Shown in pieces: positions 45,318-54,187 of a stretch of 64,000 nucleotides of DNA (its first letter is position 1; every line of letters begins with the position of its first letter). The DNA comes from an uncultured Acetatifactor sp. (GTDB lineage Bacteria; Bacillota; Clostridia; Lachnospirales; Lachnospiraceae): assembly GCA_910586215.1 (NCBI GenBank), contig CAJUGH010000021.1, positions 9,791 through 73,790 of the forward strand, read 5' to 3'. A program made the translations under genes and the position numbers. The notes below the pieces were generated by a model, which saw only the letters and a program-made list of their open reading frames with translations, searched no databases and was not told the origin of the DNA.

Positions 45318-46376
45318 GTGAGAGAGAAGAAAACGAATTTATTCCATGCGGCATATAGGGATACAGACAGTCCGTCCCGTTTCGGTTTCGGTTCCAAAGC
45401 CATTCTGGCTGCGGCAGGCCTTTCTGCTGTGGCAGCCATGGGCGCGGCATGGGGCGCAGGTGGATTCTTCTACCGGCTCTGCCTGACCCAGAAGATGGAT
45501 AAATCGAAGATTTTTGCCGCACCCCATAACCAGGGTACCGGAGTGGCCCATTCTACCCTGGGTCGGGACAGAGTATGGCTGAAAGATCAGCCAACGGAGG
45601 AGAGACTGCTCTTTTCTGAGGACGGACTGTGTCTGAGAGGACTTCTGCTAAAGAGGCAGCCAGGGGATCCCTGGGTGATCCTATGCCATGGCTATACGGG
45701 CCGTGCCGAGGATATGGCAGATTTTGCCCGCCGGTTCCATGACAGAGGCTACCAGGTACTGATGCCGGATGCCAGGGGCCATGGGAAGAGCGAGGGAGAG
45801 TACATTGGCATGGGCTGGCCGGACAGGCGGGATATTGTCCGCTGGGCTGAGTACCTGGTGTGGAAGGAACAGGCAGGGCAGATTGTATTGCTGGGTGTTT
45901 CCATGGGCGGTGCAACGGTGATGATGGCATCGGGGGAGGAACTTCCTGCCCAGGTGTGTGCCATAGTGGAAGATTGTGGCTTTACTTCCGCATGGGACGA
46001 GTTCCATTACCAGCTGAAGATGCTGTTCCACCTGCCTGCCTTTCCTCTGCTGCATGTAACGGAGTTATATACCAGGGTGAAGGCAGGTTTCAGCCTTTTG
46101 CAGGCCAGTGCTTTAAAACAGGTGACAAAGTGTCGTGTTCCAATGCTGTTCATCCATGGCAAAAAAGATACCTTTGTGCCATTTGGGATGCTACAGCCTC
46201 TGTATGAGGCGGCAAACTGTCCTAAGGAATGTTTCGTGGTGGAAAATGCAGGCCATGGGGAATCCAAGATGGCAGAACCTGTAGTATACTGGGACAGGAT
46301 CTTTGCCTTCCTGGGGCAATATGTGGACGCTCCCTGCCACACCACACCATCAGACGGCTTGTCAGAGCCAGTCTGA
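45318..46376 (+). CDS. Membrane-anchored alpha/beta hydrolase
   Basis: A 352-residue protein with a GTG start at 45318 after AAGGCGGGG; ATG 45279 in frame is the alternative. An N-terminal hydrophobic segment (about 24-50) suggests an anchor. Then come the hydrolase blocks: CHGYTGRAEDM (oxyanion), DARGHGKSEG, nucleophile elbow GVSMGGA near 192, Asp in HGKKDTFVP near 295 and His in NAGHGES near 322. Similar to YqkD-type hydrolases. Substrate unknown. Confidence 0.85.
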   Translation: MREKKTNLFHAAYRDTDSPSRFGFGSKAILAAAGLSAVAAMGAAWGAGGFFYRLCLTQKMDKSKIFAAPHNQGTGVAHSTLGRDRVWLKDQPTEERLLFSEDGLCLRGLLLKRQPGDPWVILCHGYTGRAEDMADFARRFHDRGYQVLMPDARGHGKSEGEYIGMGWPDRRDIVRWAEYLVWKEQAGQIVLLGVSMGGATVMMASGEELPAQVCAIVEDCGFTSAWDEFHYQLKMLFHLPAFPLLHVTELYTRVKAGFSLLQASALKQVTKCRVPMLFIHGKKDTFVPFGMLQPLYEAANCPKECFVVENAGHGESKMAEPVVYWDRIFAFLGQYVDAPCHTTPSDGLSEPV

Positions 46377-46382
46377 TCCGGC

Positions 46383-46404
46383 GGCCCATTTGCCTGGGCC
46401 TTTT
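46383..46404 (+). terminator. Intrinsic terminator after alpha/beta hydrolase gene
   Basis: Stem GGCCCA 46383-46388 / TGGGCC 46395-46400 with a 6-base loop followed by TTTT. It lies in the 321-base gap to the HTH regulator, which otherwise holds only that gene's promoter. Confidence 0.6.
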
Positions 46405-46591
46405 CGGACATCCGTTCTGGATGGTTCCCTCTACCCGATAAATGAGAATGAAAGAGTTTCCTGATAATAGGCTCGGAGAATAGGCTCCAGCTTACCCTGG
46501 CGTATGGCGGTAAATATTTTTCTCATAATCCAGGCCGTAAAGGCCCTTATGGCAGATGTTGCTTGGAATGTCAAAGCCTGTCGAATTATAA

Positions 46592-46620
46592 TTGACATTT
46601 ATTGCAAAATAAAATATAAT
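46592..46620 (+). promoter_or_regulatory. Near-perfect sigma-A promoter of HTH regulator
   Basis: TTGACA 46592-46597, 17-bp spacer, TATAAT 46615-46620. Both hexamers are full consensus, so the regulator is probably made at a high constitutive level. Confidence 0.85.
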
Positions 46621-46697
46621 TTTGCTATATGATTCTACGGATAAAAGCTTTTGAATCCTGGCAGGTGTAAGAATGCAAGGTACAGGGAGGGGAAGCA

Positions 46698-48614
46698 ATG
46701 GGGGACAGGAAGGCCAGGGAAGATTTAGGCATCTACATCAGTGACCTGCGGGAGAAGAAGGGATATGCCCTGGAACAGGTCTGTGAGGGACTGTGTACAG
46801 CACAGCAGCTTTCCCGGTATGAGCGGGGGGAGAAGGCAGTATCCAAGCTGCTACAGGATGCCCTGCTGGAGAGGCTGGGGGCAGGGGCAGAGGACTATGA
46901 GCATTATCTGAACTACAAGGATTACGACCACTGGGAGATGCGGCAGCGGATCCTGTACCGTATCCAGCGTGGGAAGACGGAAGGGGCGAAGCAGTTGCTT
47001 GCGGATTACCACAGCCGCTATGTGGGAGATGCCGCTGGCAGCAGGAAGGTGGCAGACAGGCTGGAATACCAGTTTTATCTCAGTATGCTGGCCCAGGTCC
47101 GCGGCCAGGAAGGGGCAGACAGGGAGGAACTGCACACCCTTCTGGAGACCGCAGTGGGACTGACGATGCCGGGACTGTGGGAAAAGCCCCTGGCGGGCCG
47201 GGTATTCTCCTTCAAGGAGCTGAACCTGGTGCTGGAGGCAGAGCAGGTCCGGGAGGGTGGTTCCAGGCCGGAGCATTATAGGGAGGTTATATCTTATATA
47301 GAGGCGTCTGGGGCAGATGCTCTGGGACTGGCCAAGATCTATCCCAAGGCCGTGTATCTCCTGTGCCGGTGCAGCGTGCCAGGGGATGGGTTGCCGGAAG
47401 AAACCCTCCTGGAATTGTGCAATCACGGGGTGGAGATCCTGCGGGAAGGGAACCGGATGTATTACCTGTGGGAACTTTTGGATCTGCGGGAGCACTATCT
47501 GGGAAGGATCCTGGGGAAAGCAGCGGAAGATAGAGAAGGGGGAATATCTGGGGAGCTTGTCTGTCTGAGCCAGGAAAACGCAGCGTGGAAGAAGGCCCTG
47601 GAGAACGTATATGCCCAGTACCAGGTACCCAGGGAGACATCTTCCTATTGTTATCTGTACATGGAAAAAGGCGTGTTCTGTAGCAATGATGTAATCCGCA
47701 TCCGGCGCAGGATGCTGGGCATGAGCAGGAAGGAGCTGCGGGAAGGGATCTGTGACAAGAAGACACTGGAGCGCCTGGAGAACAGGAAAAGCAATCCTCA
47801 CAGATGGGAGGTGGAAGAACTGTTCCGTCGTCTGGGTCTAGCCGGGACATTGACACGCACGGAACTGATCACTGAGAGCCAGGAAGCCAGGCACCTGATG
47901 ACAAGGCTGGGGCAGTATGTCAATAACCGTGAGGCAGAGAAGGCAGAGGCTGTCCTGGCCCAGGTGAAAAACATGGTATCCGTGGACATGAAGTGGAACA
48001 GACAGACATTGATGCGGCAGGAGGTGAATATACAAGAGGAACTACAGAAGATAAACAGGGAGACATACTGCAGGCGGATGCAGGAGGCACTGGAACTGAC
48101 CCTGCCTTTCCAGGCCTTCCTACAGGAGGGGGAGAAACATCTGTCCCATGAGGAACAGGCCTGTATTCAGAATCTGATGCAGGGCATGGACAAAGAAAGG
48201 GAGGAATTCCGGATCTGTCTGGAGCGTTTTGAGGAAATGTACCGTCCTGTGGCAGAAGGGGAACTGCTGGGAACCATGAGTATGGTATATGGGCTGGTCA
48301 TGGGATACGTGGCCAGTGAACTTGGGAACCTTGGGGAGTATGACAGGTCAGACTGGTATAATGACAAAAAGATAGAGGAAGATTTGTACTCCCGCAGGCT
48401 GACGTCCATTGCAGATGGCTTGTATTGTCGCTGGTGGAATCATGAACAGCGGAAAAAGAGGGGGATTCCTACGGACAGGGAACTGGATGGGGAGGAAGAA
48501 CTGACAGACTGTATCTGGTTTTGCAGGCTGGGCAGACAGACACACGATGAATCCTTCCTTGAGGAAAAGCTAAGACAGTTGAGTGAAAAGAAGCAGATGA
48601 GCGAAGACATATGA
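46698..48614 (+). CDS. Double-HTH, helical-repeat transcriptional regulator (RRNPP-like)
   Basis: A 638-residue protein. The N-terminal XRE-type HTH is about 8-62 (VCEGLCTAQQLSRYERGEK) and a second HTH-like unit lies at about 330-385 (IRIRRRMLGMSRKELREGI, then KTLERLENRKSNPHRWEVEE). The remainder is TPR-like helical repeat. XRE-HTH plus TPR is the plan of peptide-responsive regulators (Rgg/PlcR type), but those are about 300 residues with one HTH. Here the plan looks doubled. ATG 46698 follows AGGGAGGGG. A small secreted-peptide gene lies just beyond its stop on the other strand, and two secretion cassettes follow. The peptide-receptor role is inference. Confidence 0.75.
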   Translation: MGDRKAREDLGIYISDLREKKGYALEQVCEGLCTAQQLSRYERGEKAVSKLLQDALLERLGAGAEDYEHYLNYKDYDHWEMRQRILYRIQRGKTEGAKQLLADYHSRYVGDAAGSRKVADRLEYQFYLSMLAQVRGQEGADREELHTLLETAVGLTMPGLWEKPLAGRVFSFKELNLVLEAEQVREGGSRPEHYREVISYIEASGADALGLAKIYPKAVYLLCRCSVPGDGLPEETLLELCNHGVEILREGNRMYYLWELLDLREHYLGRILGKAAEDREGGISGELVCLSQENAAWKKALENVYAQYQVPRETSSYCYLYMEKGVFCSNDVIRIRRRMLGMSRKELREGICDKKTLERLENRKSNPHRWEVEELFRRLGLAGTLTRTELITESQEARHLMTRLGQYVNNREAEKAEAVLAQVKNMVSVDMKWNRQTLMRQEVNIQEELQKINRETYCRRMQEALELTLPFQAFLQEGEKHLSHEEQACIQNLMQGMDKEREEFRICLERFEEMYRPVAEGELLGTMSMVYGLVMGYVASELGNLGEYDRSDWYNDKKIEEDLYSRRLTSIADGLYCRWWNHEQRKKRGIPTDRELDGEEELTDCIWFCRLGRQTHDESFLEEKLRQLSEKKQMSEDI

Positions 48615-48621
48615 TCTGCTG

Positions 48622-48659
48622 TGCTGGCTGGCCAGGAAATCTCACTGGGGCAGCCAGCA
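48622..48659. terminator. Hairpin between convergent regulator and secreted-peptide genes
   Basis: TGCTGGCTG 48622-48630 pairs with CAGCCAGCA 48651-48659, with inner CCAG / CTGG pairs. There is no long T-run, so termination strength is uncertain, but its place between convergent stops fits. Confidence 0.5.
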
Positions 48660-48671
48660 TAACACATGGGG

Positions 48672-48917
48672 TTACTTTTTTACATCTCTATTTGGGGGAC
48701 GGTCATCCAGGGGTGCAATTCCAGGTTCCTGCCCCTTTTCCTGTCCGGGTTTCTCTTCCTTTGCAGGGTTCTGAGGCTCTTCTCCCAGAACCGTAGGACT
48801 GCCACCTGGTTCACCCGGAAGGAAGATCCCGCCAGAGGGGGATCCCAGGAGAATGGCTGTACATAGAGTCATGGCAGCAGCGAAAGAAAGAAGGTGTTTT
48901 ACAAGATTTCGTTTCAT
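48672..48917 (-). CDS. Small secreted peptide precursor
   Basis: An 81-residue protein with a strong AGGAGG site. Residues 1-25 (MKRNLVKHLLSFAAAMTLCT onward) form a signal peptide. The remaining ~55 residues are rich in Pro, Gly, Glu and Lys, with no Cys, and end in Val-Lys-Lys. No family is recognised. Its placement next to the double-HTH regulator makes it a candidate signal-peptide precursor. It could also be a cell-surface linker peptide. Confidence 0.65.
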   Translation of the reverse strand: MKRNLVKHLLSFAAAMTLCTAILLGSPSGGIFLPGEPGGSPTVLGEEPQNPAKEEKPGQEKGQEPGIAPLDDRPPNRDVKK

Positions 48918-48952
48918 ATTGGTATCCTCCTGTGTAATAGAGTAGGTGCCGG

Positions 48953-48995
48953 GTTACTGTTCATTCGTGCTGCCGTGAACGGAGTAAACAGTAAC
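48953..48995. mobile_element. Short (43-bp) derivative of the dispersed hairpin element
   Basis: GTTACTGTT and AACAGTAAC ends with a TGAACGGAGT interior; the CCAAAA...TGTGCAT core is missing. Flanks GGTGCCGG 48945-48952 and GGCACCGG 48996-49003 agree at 6 of 8 bases. It probably arose by internal deletion. Confidence 0.55.
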
Positions 48996-49016
48996 GGCAC
49001 CGGCCCGCAGTGCGGA

Positions 49017-49442
49017 GCAATCGACTTTCATGCCCTGGTGGTGCATCACCAGGTATATATAGTTTAGTATAAATGAATGGGAAGCATGACGCAAGGGACA
49101 GATGGGTTGATATTTTCAACCCATCTGTCCCTTGTGTGTATATGGGGAAATTGCTATCATGATAATAGAAGGCTAATAAGTAGGTGTTTCAAGGGAAAGG
49201 GGTGGTTCCATTGTACAGGTAAAGGTAGTACATCAGTGCTGACTGGAGGGCCTTGCAGGAGCAGTGATATTTTTTGAAGATACAACTGAAAGACTGGGAA
49301 TTTCAATTGTATTGCTATAGTTGTTTGCCTCGGTTGTAGCATATATTGCATAAGGGAGGATTGTCCCAGATGATAATGTATGGTATGCTAAGAAAATAGG
49401 AAGAAAGCTCATAGAAACTGCCAGTCAGCACAAAGGGAGATG
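49017..49442 (+). repeat. Conserved leader region, copy 1
   Basis: About 426 bases that recur at 56375-56920, from GCAATCGACTTTCATGCCC to AAAGCTCAT...CAGTCAGCAC. Both copies stand upstream of a small secreted Cys-rich protein gene. Shared landmarks are a CCTGGTG...CACCAGG stem, a 19-bp hairpin, the palindrome TATCATGATA and a CCATTGTACAGGT motif. No long conserved reading frame runs through it, so it is probably a non-coding leader or control region. The remaining gap to 49588 holds only the ribosome site. Confidence 0.75.
49092..49134 (+). promoter_or_regulatory. 19-bp perfect hairpin in leader copy 1
   Basis: CAAGGGACAGATGGGTTGA (49092-49110) pairs without mismatch with 49116-49134 around TATTT. 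The stem is identical in copy 2. No T-run follows, so its role is more likely a transcript structure or protein site than a plain terminator. Confidence 0.7.
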
Positions 49443-49588
49443 CAACAGGATTTGGAAGATAGTCACAGGGTGGGGCAGCCATCTGTGTGACAGGAATCCG
49501 TCAAAGTGGTTTTCCGCCTTTTGACTGAGGGAGACAATAGATGGGAAGGACAGGCTTGGACGGGAACAAAAGAAGGGAGAATATTTTT

Positions 49589-49987
49589 ATGAAGATGAAG
49601 AGAATCGTTGTGGCGCTGGTGTGTGCGGCATCTGTGTTGGCGAGCGTGGTGCCTGTGAGTGCGAAAGAGAGGGCGGGCCATGTGTGTGTCTGGGGATCGG
49701 AACAAACAGAGGCGACAAGTGGATACTGGTATGCAAACGATACTTATCACAAACAGTCTTATAGAGTGGTAAAATATTGCCAGGATTATCCTACCTGTGG
49801 AAAAGTAAACGTTATAAGGACAGGGGAAAACCAGGGAACCCATAGTTGGTCTGACGCTTATGACCAAGGACACCGAGGCGAGGATGAACATGCATTCAAA
49901 CTGAAATGTGGAACTTGCGGCGGTGGTCCGGAAATTCGGATCATATGCAATTACAATACGACAGGACGCCACAATACACCGTGGTAA
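49589..49987 (+). CDS. Small secreted Cys/His-rich protein A
   Basis: A 132-residue protein. ATG 49589 follows AAGGGAG. Signal peptide at about 1-25 ending in VPVSAKE. The mature part has six Cys (VCVW, KYC, TCG, LKCGTC, IIC) and several His, including a CGTCGGG segment, a plausible metal- or disulfide-rich fold. No known family. It is followed, after a hairpin, by a large lipoprotein gene. The same arrangement recurs at 57002. Confidence 0.7.
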   Translation: MKMKRIVVALVCAASVLASVVPVSAKERAGHVCVWGSEQTEATSGYWYANDTYHKQSYRVVKYCQDYPTCGKVNVIRTGENQGTHSWSDAYDQGHRGEDEHAFKLKCGTCGGGPEIRIICNYNTTGRHNTPW

Positions 49988-50023
49988 AAAGGCTGCTTAA
50001 TGCCAGGTGGCTTGGTTGCGTAT

Positions 50024-50053
50024 ATTCGGCCTGGGACTTGTCCCAGGTCGAAT
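50024..50053 (+). terminator. Strong hairpin between secreted protein A and lipoprotein A
   Basis: ATTCGGCCTGGGAC 50024-50037 pairs with GTCCCAGGTCGAAT 50040-50053 (13 Watson-Crick pairs and one G-T) with a 2-base gap. T-rich bases follow. It may partly terminate, leaving less lipoprotein than secreted protein. Confidence 0.6.
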
Positions 50054-50095
50054 AGTTGTATTCTGATTTTAGAAAACATCAGAGGAGTAGTTTTT

Positions 50096-52330
50096 ATGAA
50101 AAAGTGGGGATATCGAAATGGTATCCTGTGCCTTCTGCTGGCAGCACTGCTTTCCCTGCCTGCCTGCGGAAAGGAAGAGCGGGAACGTGGAATTGACGGC
50201 TATGTGTATGTGGCAGAACAGCTTGCTGGTACAGAGCACTGGGGGCAGGATGTGAAGAACAGTGACAGTGGGCTGTATTACATGGATGAGGGTGTCCTGT
50301 ACCGGATCCCTCTGGGGGAAGATGGCAGTCCGGAAGGAACCAGGGGAGAGAAAGTGCCAGGCGGGAAGGGAATGTATGACTACACAGTGGACGCAGGAGG
50401 AAATGTATACTATTACAGTCCTGTGATGGACATATTGGATTCCGGTAATACAGAACTGAAAGGCGGGACACTGACCCGGTACCGGGAGGACGGCAGCCAG
50501 GATTACTGCCTTTCCCTGGAAGGCAGGAGTGCCGTATACACCGGCGGGGCCATCAACCCCGGTTCCCTGGTGGTGGGCAGCGGGAACCGGCTGTTCCTGA
50601 TGATGGGTGATGCCATCCTGGTGGTGGATCAGGAGGGAACAATTGTCAGTGCAGCGGATATCAGCGGCATACGTCCCGGCATGGACTGGGGGACGGAGAA
50701 GCTGATGGAAGGGGAGGACGGCAGGGTCTATTACCTGGTTTCAGCGGGACGCAGGAGCCTGTACGAGCTGGTGGAAGACGGCAGCACCTACAGTCTCCGG
50801 AGTTGTTCCTTGAATGGTCTGGAGACAGAAGGCAGAAGTGTTGGTTTCGATTTCTATGGTTCCCGCCAGGGGGTGATGTACAGTAGCACAGATGGTATCC
50901 TGTATCGCTACAGTGCCAGGGAGGATGCCTGGCAGGAACTGCTGCGCTGGGGGGACAGCAACCTGGGACGGGCAGCCAGCGAAGTGCTGTGGCTCCCGGG
51001 GGAAAAGCTGCTCACATCCTATCAGATATATAAAAATAACAGTTCCAGGAATGAGTTCTATCTGCTGGACAGGAGGAGAGTGGAGGAGCTGCCGGAGAGG
51101 GAGGAACTGGTTATGGCCTGTTGGGATAGCCTGGATGCTGACCTGGAGGATGCAGTGATCCGGTTCAACAGGGAAAGTGACAGGTATCACATTACTGTGC
51201 AACTGTATGAGGATGAGGACTGGCTGGATGCGAAGCTGGTCTCTTCTGACCCGCCGGATATGCTGGTTCTGTTGCCGTTGAATGTCAGAAAATATGGTGG
51301 AAAGCAGATACTGGAGGATCTGGATCCTTACCTGGTAGAAAGCAGTATGCTGGATCGGGAGGATTTCCTGGCTGCCCCCCTGGAAGGCTATACCATAGAG
51401 GGAAGGCTGGTGGGGATTCCTTCAGAGTTCGTCTGCCATACCCTGGTGGCAGACAGGCCGGCGGCAGGAACACAGGCTGGCTGGAGCCTGGAGGATATCA
51501 TGGCACTGACAGAGCAATACCCCCACAGGAAGCTGAACGGCAATTATATTCTCTGGAATCTCAAGAACCTGTGTGGGGATTACATCATGGATACCTTTAT
51601 AGACAGGGACAACGGGGTGTGCCACCTGGACACTGAGGAATTCCGCAGCCTGTTGCTATGGCTGGAAGAAAGCTGCGGGAACCTGACGGATCCCTCCATC
51701 ATTGCGGAAGTGGAGAATCCGCTGATTTTCCGGGGAATGGTGCGTAACATTGTGGACTACATGGGAAATGTATCACGTCTGGGCGATGACATGATATCCA
51801 TGGGATATCCGTCCCCGGATGGCAGTCCCAGGTATCAGGCAGGGGCATTCCGGGCGGTGGGTATCATATCGAAATCCCGGCACAAGGAAGGGGCCTGGCA
51901 GTTTATCGAGTATTTCCTGTGCCACCAGGAAGCAGATTGTGGGGCTTATGCAAATATGCCCACCCGCAGGGATCTTCTGGAGGAAGTGCTGGAGGATGCC
52001 ATGACACCCCGGTATGTAAAGATTGGCGATGAAATATCCCTGGATAAGGCGGGGAATCCTATCATGCTGCCAAAATGGACAACAGGCTTTTGGAACCTGC
52101 ACGGGGAATATGTGTGGGAATCTTATGAATATGCTACGAAGGAGGAGGTGGATGGTCTGCTGGAACTGATATCCCAGGCGGATTTCTCCCCGGAGGATGG
52201 CCTGGAGACGGCTGTGATGGACATCATTGCCGAGGAGGCAGGCAGTTACCTGGACGGGAGCAAGCCCTTAGAAGAGGTGACGAAGATCATCCAGGGCAGG
52301 GTGAGCACCCTGGTGCAGGAGAATATGTGA
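50096..52330 (+). CDS. Large solute-binding-like lipoprotein A
   Basis: A 744-residue protein starting at ATG 50096 after AGAGGAG. Lipobox LPAC with Cys24. Residues about 40-350 look like repeated beta-blade segments (GGNVYYYS, GRVYYLVSAGRRSLYELV and similar). From about 360 an extracellular solute-binding domain begins (LVMACWDSLDADLEDAVIRF) and runs to the end with typical family 1 features. No permease or importer ATPase is nearby, so nutrient import is doubtful. It is paralogous to the gene at 57407. A receptor or capture role at the surface is inferred. Confidence 0.8.
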   Translation: MKKWGYRNGILCLLLAALLSLPACGKEERERGIDGYVYVAEQLAGTEHWGQDVKNSDSGLYYMDEGVLYRIPLGEDGSPEGTRGEKVPGGKGMYDYTVDAGGNVYYYSPVMDILDSGNTELKGGTLTRYREDGSQDYCLSLEGRSAVYTGGAINPGSLVVGSGNRLFLMMGDAILVVDQEGTIVSAADISGIRPGMDWGTEKLMEGEDGRVYYLVSAGRRSLYELVEDGSTYSLRSCSLNGLETEGRSVGFDFYGSRQGVMYSSTDGILYRYSAREDAWQELLRWGDSNLGRAASEVLWLPGEKLLTSYQIYKNNSSRNEFYLLDRRRVEELPEREELVMACWDSLDADLEDAVIRFNRESDRYHITVQLYEDEDWLDAKLVSSDPPDMLVLLPLNVRKYGGKQILEDLDPYLVESSMLDREDFLAAPLEGYTIEGRLVGIPSEFVCHTLVADRPAAGTQAGWSLEDIMALTEQYPHRKLNGNYILWNLKNLCGDYIMDTFIDRDNGVCHLDTEEFRSLLLWLEESCGNLTDPSIIAEVENPLIFRGMVRNIVDYMGNVSRLGDDMISMGYPSPDGSPRYQAGAFRAVGIISKSRHKEGAWQFIEYFLCHQEADCGAYANMPTRRDLLEEVLEDAMTPRYVKIGDEISLDKAGNPIMLPKWTTGFWNLHGEYVWESYEYATKEEVDGLLELISQADFSPEDGLETAVMDIIAEEAGSYLDGSKPLEEVTKIIQGRVSTLVQENM

Positions 52331-52348
52331 GCAGAAGGTACAAATTCG
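52327..52348. terminator. Hairpin between convergent lipoprotein A and ABC genes
   Basis: CGGGGAGGA / TCCTCCCG with a 5-base loop (one bulged G), followed by TTTACGATTT on the plus strand. Confidence 0.5.
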
Positions 52349-52369
52349 GGGAGGAGACCGTCCTCCCGT

Positions 52370-54187
52370 TTACGATTTATACCACTGCTCCTGTGCCTCA
52401 TAGAGTCTTTTGTATTCCCCCTCCTGGGTGAGCAGCTCCTCGTGGGTGCCAAGCTGCACTGCCTCCCCGTCTTTCATGACCAGAATACGGTCCGCCAGCC
52501 TCACAGAACCCAGGCGGTGGGTCACGATGACAGCAGACTTATCCCGGGCGATTTCGGCAAAACGATTATAAATCCTTGTTTCCTCATATGGGTCGATGGC
52601 AGCCGTGGGTTCGTCCAGAATGATCAAGTCATGGCTTCGAAAGAATCCCCTGGCAATTGCAACGCGCTGCCACTGGCCTCCGGACAGGTCAATGCCGTCA
52701 AATTCCCGGGAAAGCATGGTATCATACCCCTTGGGAAATGCATCGGGATCTGTTCCCGCCATGGCGCATACACTGTCTAGATGGTTCTTTCCCCAGTCCT
52801 CTCCGGGATCGCCGATGACGATATTTTCGGCCAGGGTCATCTGATAGCGCTGGAATTTCTGGAATACCGCGGAGGTCTTGCCGGTGAGGGCGGCCATGGC
52901 AAGCTCCCTGGTGTCTATGCCATTTTTCTTTACCGTGCCCTCCCCAGGCAGGTAGAGTCCGGCCATCAGGCGGATCAGGGTGGATTTTCCGGAACCATTT
53001 TCCCCTACCACTGCCAGGGTCTCTCCCTTATGTAGTGTCAGGCTCACGTTTTTTACAGCATATTTCACAGGTTCTGTGGTTCCATCCTCCTTTTTTCCAG
53101 CCGGGTAGGAGAAGCTTACATTTTCCAGCACGATATCCCCCCAGTCTGGCGCATCCTGGCGCTGTCCGATTCGTTCCTCCATGGCCAGGAAATTCAGGTA
53201 ATTGCGGATGGAACCCGCATTCGCGGCCATCTCTCCTATATGGCGGCAGATGACCTCTTCCATGACGTTGTACAGCATGCCTATGGAATTGAAGACCGCT
53301 GCGAAAGCCCCCACCGTTACCTCCTGTTTCATCAGGGCGTCATACAGCATCCAGAGAATGGTGCAGTAGCCTCCCACTGTGACGGTGCGCATGGCAAGCT
53401 CGAACAGGTTCGATCTCATGGTAGCCTTGAACTTCAGCTTCTGTAGGGAGATAAGGCTCTCCTGATACAGCTTTTTGAAGTAGGAGAAACTTCCCAGAAT
53501 GCGGGTCTCCTTGAAATATTCCCGGCCCGCCATACAGGTCTCATAGTATTCATATTCCCTGCGGACCGGAGCCGAGGCGTCTTCCAGATGGGAAAAGACT
53601 TTCACGCGGAGCAGCTGCGCCAGGGCGGTGGGAAGGAAGATGATGACAATGGCGCTGGCCAGAATCGGTTTCAGGGAAAAGAGATACCAGCCCATGAAAA
53701 CGAAATAGGGAATATAAAAAGTCAGAATAGCAAGCACATTATAGACATACCAGAAAGCACTGTTTTTCCCCTGTTCTGCCTTATTGATGTCATCCAGTTT
53801 TTCCGTGTCCTCAAAGACAGCTGGATCCAGCCGGGCGATTTTCTTCTGGATGGCCATGGACAGATGGGCGCCGGCCTTTCCGTCCACCACGCCTGGCAGA
53901 AAATTAGCGGCACCGTTCAGCACTTGACAGGCCACATTGGCAATGCCCAGGAACGCCAGCGCAAGAAAGGCCTGGGAAATCCCGGTCTTTCCCCTGGCTG
54001 CATCCACCGCGCTGTCGAAAAAGTGCTGCTGCATCATGGTTTCCACGCCGAAGGAGATGCCATGGAAAAAGCCCAGAAGTATGTTTACCAGAAACAGAAA
54101 GGGTGCCGCCTTTATCATCACTGGCAGGAGTTTTCCGAAAGCCCCTGTCATGGTTTTCTTGTTTTTCATCTTGCTCTGCTTTTTCAT
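52370..54187 (-). CDS. ABC exporter half-subunit (peptide-island pair, second gene)
   Basis: A 605-residue fused exporter: membrane domain about 20-330, Walker A VVGENGSGKST near 400, signature LSGGQWQR near 505, Walker B LIILDEPTAAID with the catalytic Glu, and H-loop VTHRLGSVRLA. Lys/Arg-rich N-terminus. Its ATG overlaps the stop of the upstream subunit by four bases, so the two are co-translated. Both NBDs look fully catalytic, unlike the pair at 3107. Likely exports a peptide or lipid; the secreted products nearby are candidates, though those with Sec signals would not need it. Confidence 0.9.
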   Translation of the reverse strand: MKKQSKMKNKKTMTGAFGKLLPVMIKAAPFLFLVNILLGFFHGISFGVETMMQQHFFDSAVDAARGKTGISQAFLALAFLGIANVACQVLNGAANFLPGVVDGKAGAHLSMAIQKKIARLDPAVFEDTEKLDDINKAEQGKNSAFWYVYNVLAILTFYIPYFVFMGWYLFSLKPILASAIVIIFLPTALAQLLRVKVFSHLEDASAPVRREYEYYETCMAGREYFKETRILGSFSYFKKLYQESLISLQKLKFKATMRSNLFELAMRTVTVGGYCTILWMLYDALMKQEVTVGAFAAVFNSIGMLYNVMEEVICRHIGEMAANAGSIRNYLNFLAMEERIGQRQDAPDWGDIVLENVSFSYPAGKKEDGTTEPVKYAVKNVSLTLHKGETLAVVGENGSGKSTLIRLMAGLYLPGEGTVKKNGIDTRELAMAALTGKTSAVFQKFQRYQMTLAENIVIGDPGEDWGKNHLDSVCAMAGTDPDAFPKGYDTMLSREFDGIDLSGGQWQRVAIARGFFRSHDLIILDEPTAAIDPYEETRIYNRFAEIARDKSAVIVTHRLGSVRLADRILVMKDGEAVQLGTHEELLTQEGEYKRLYEAQEQWYKS

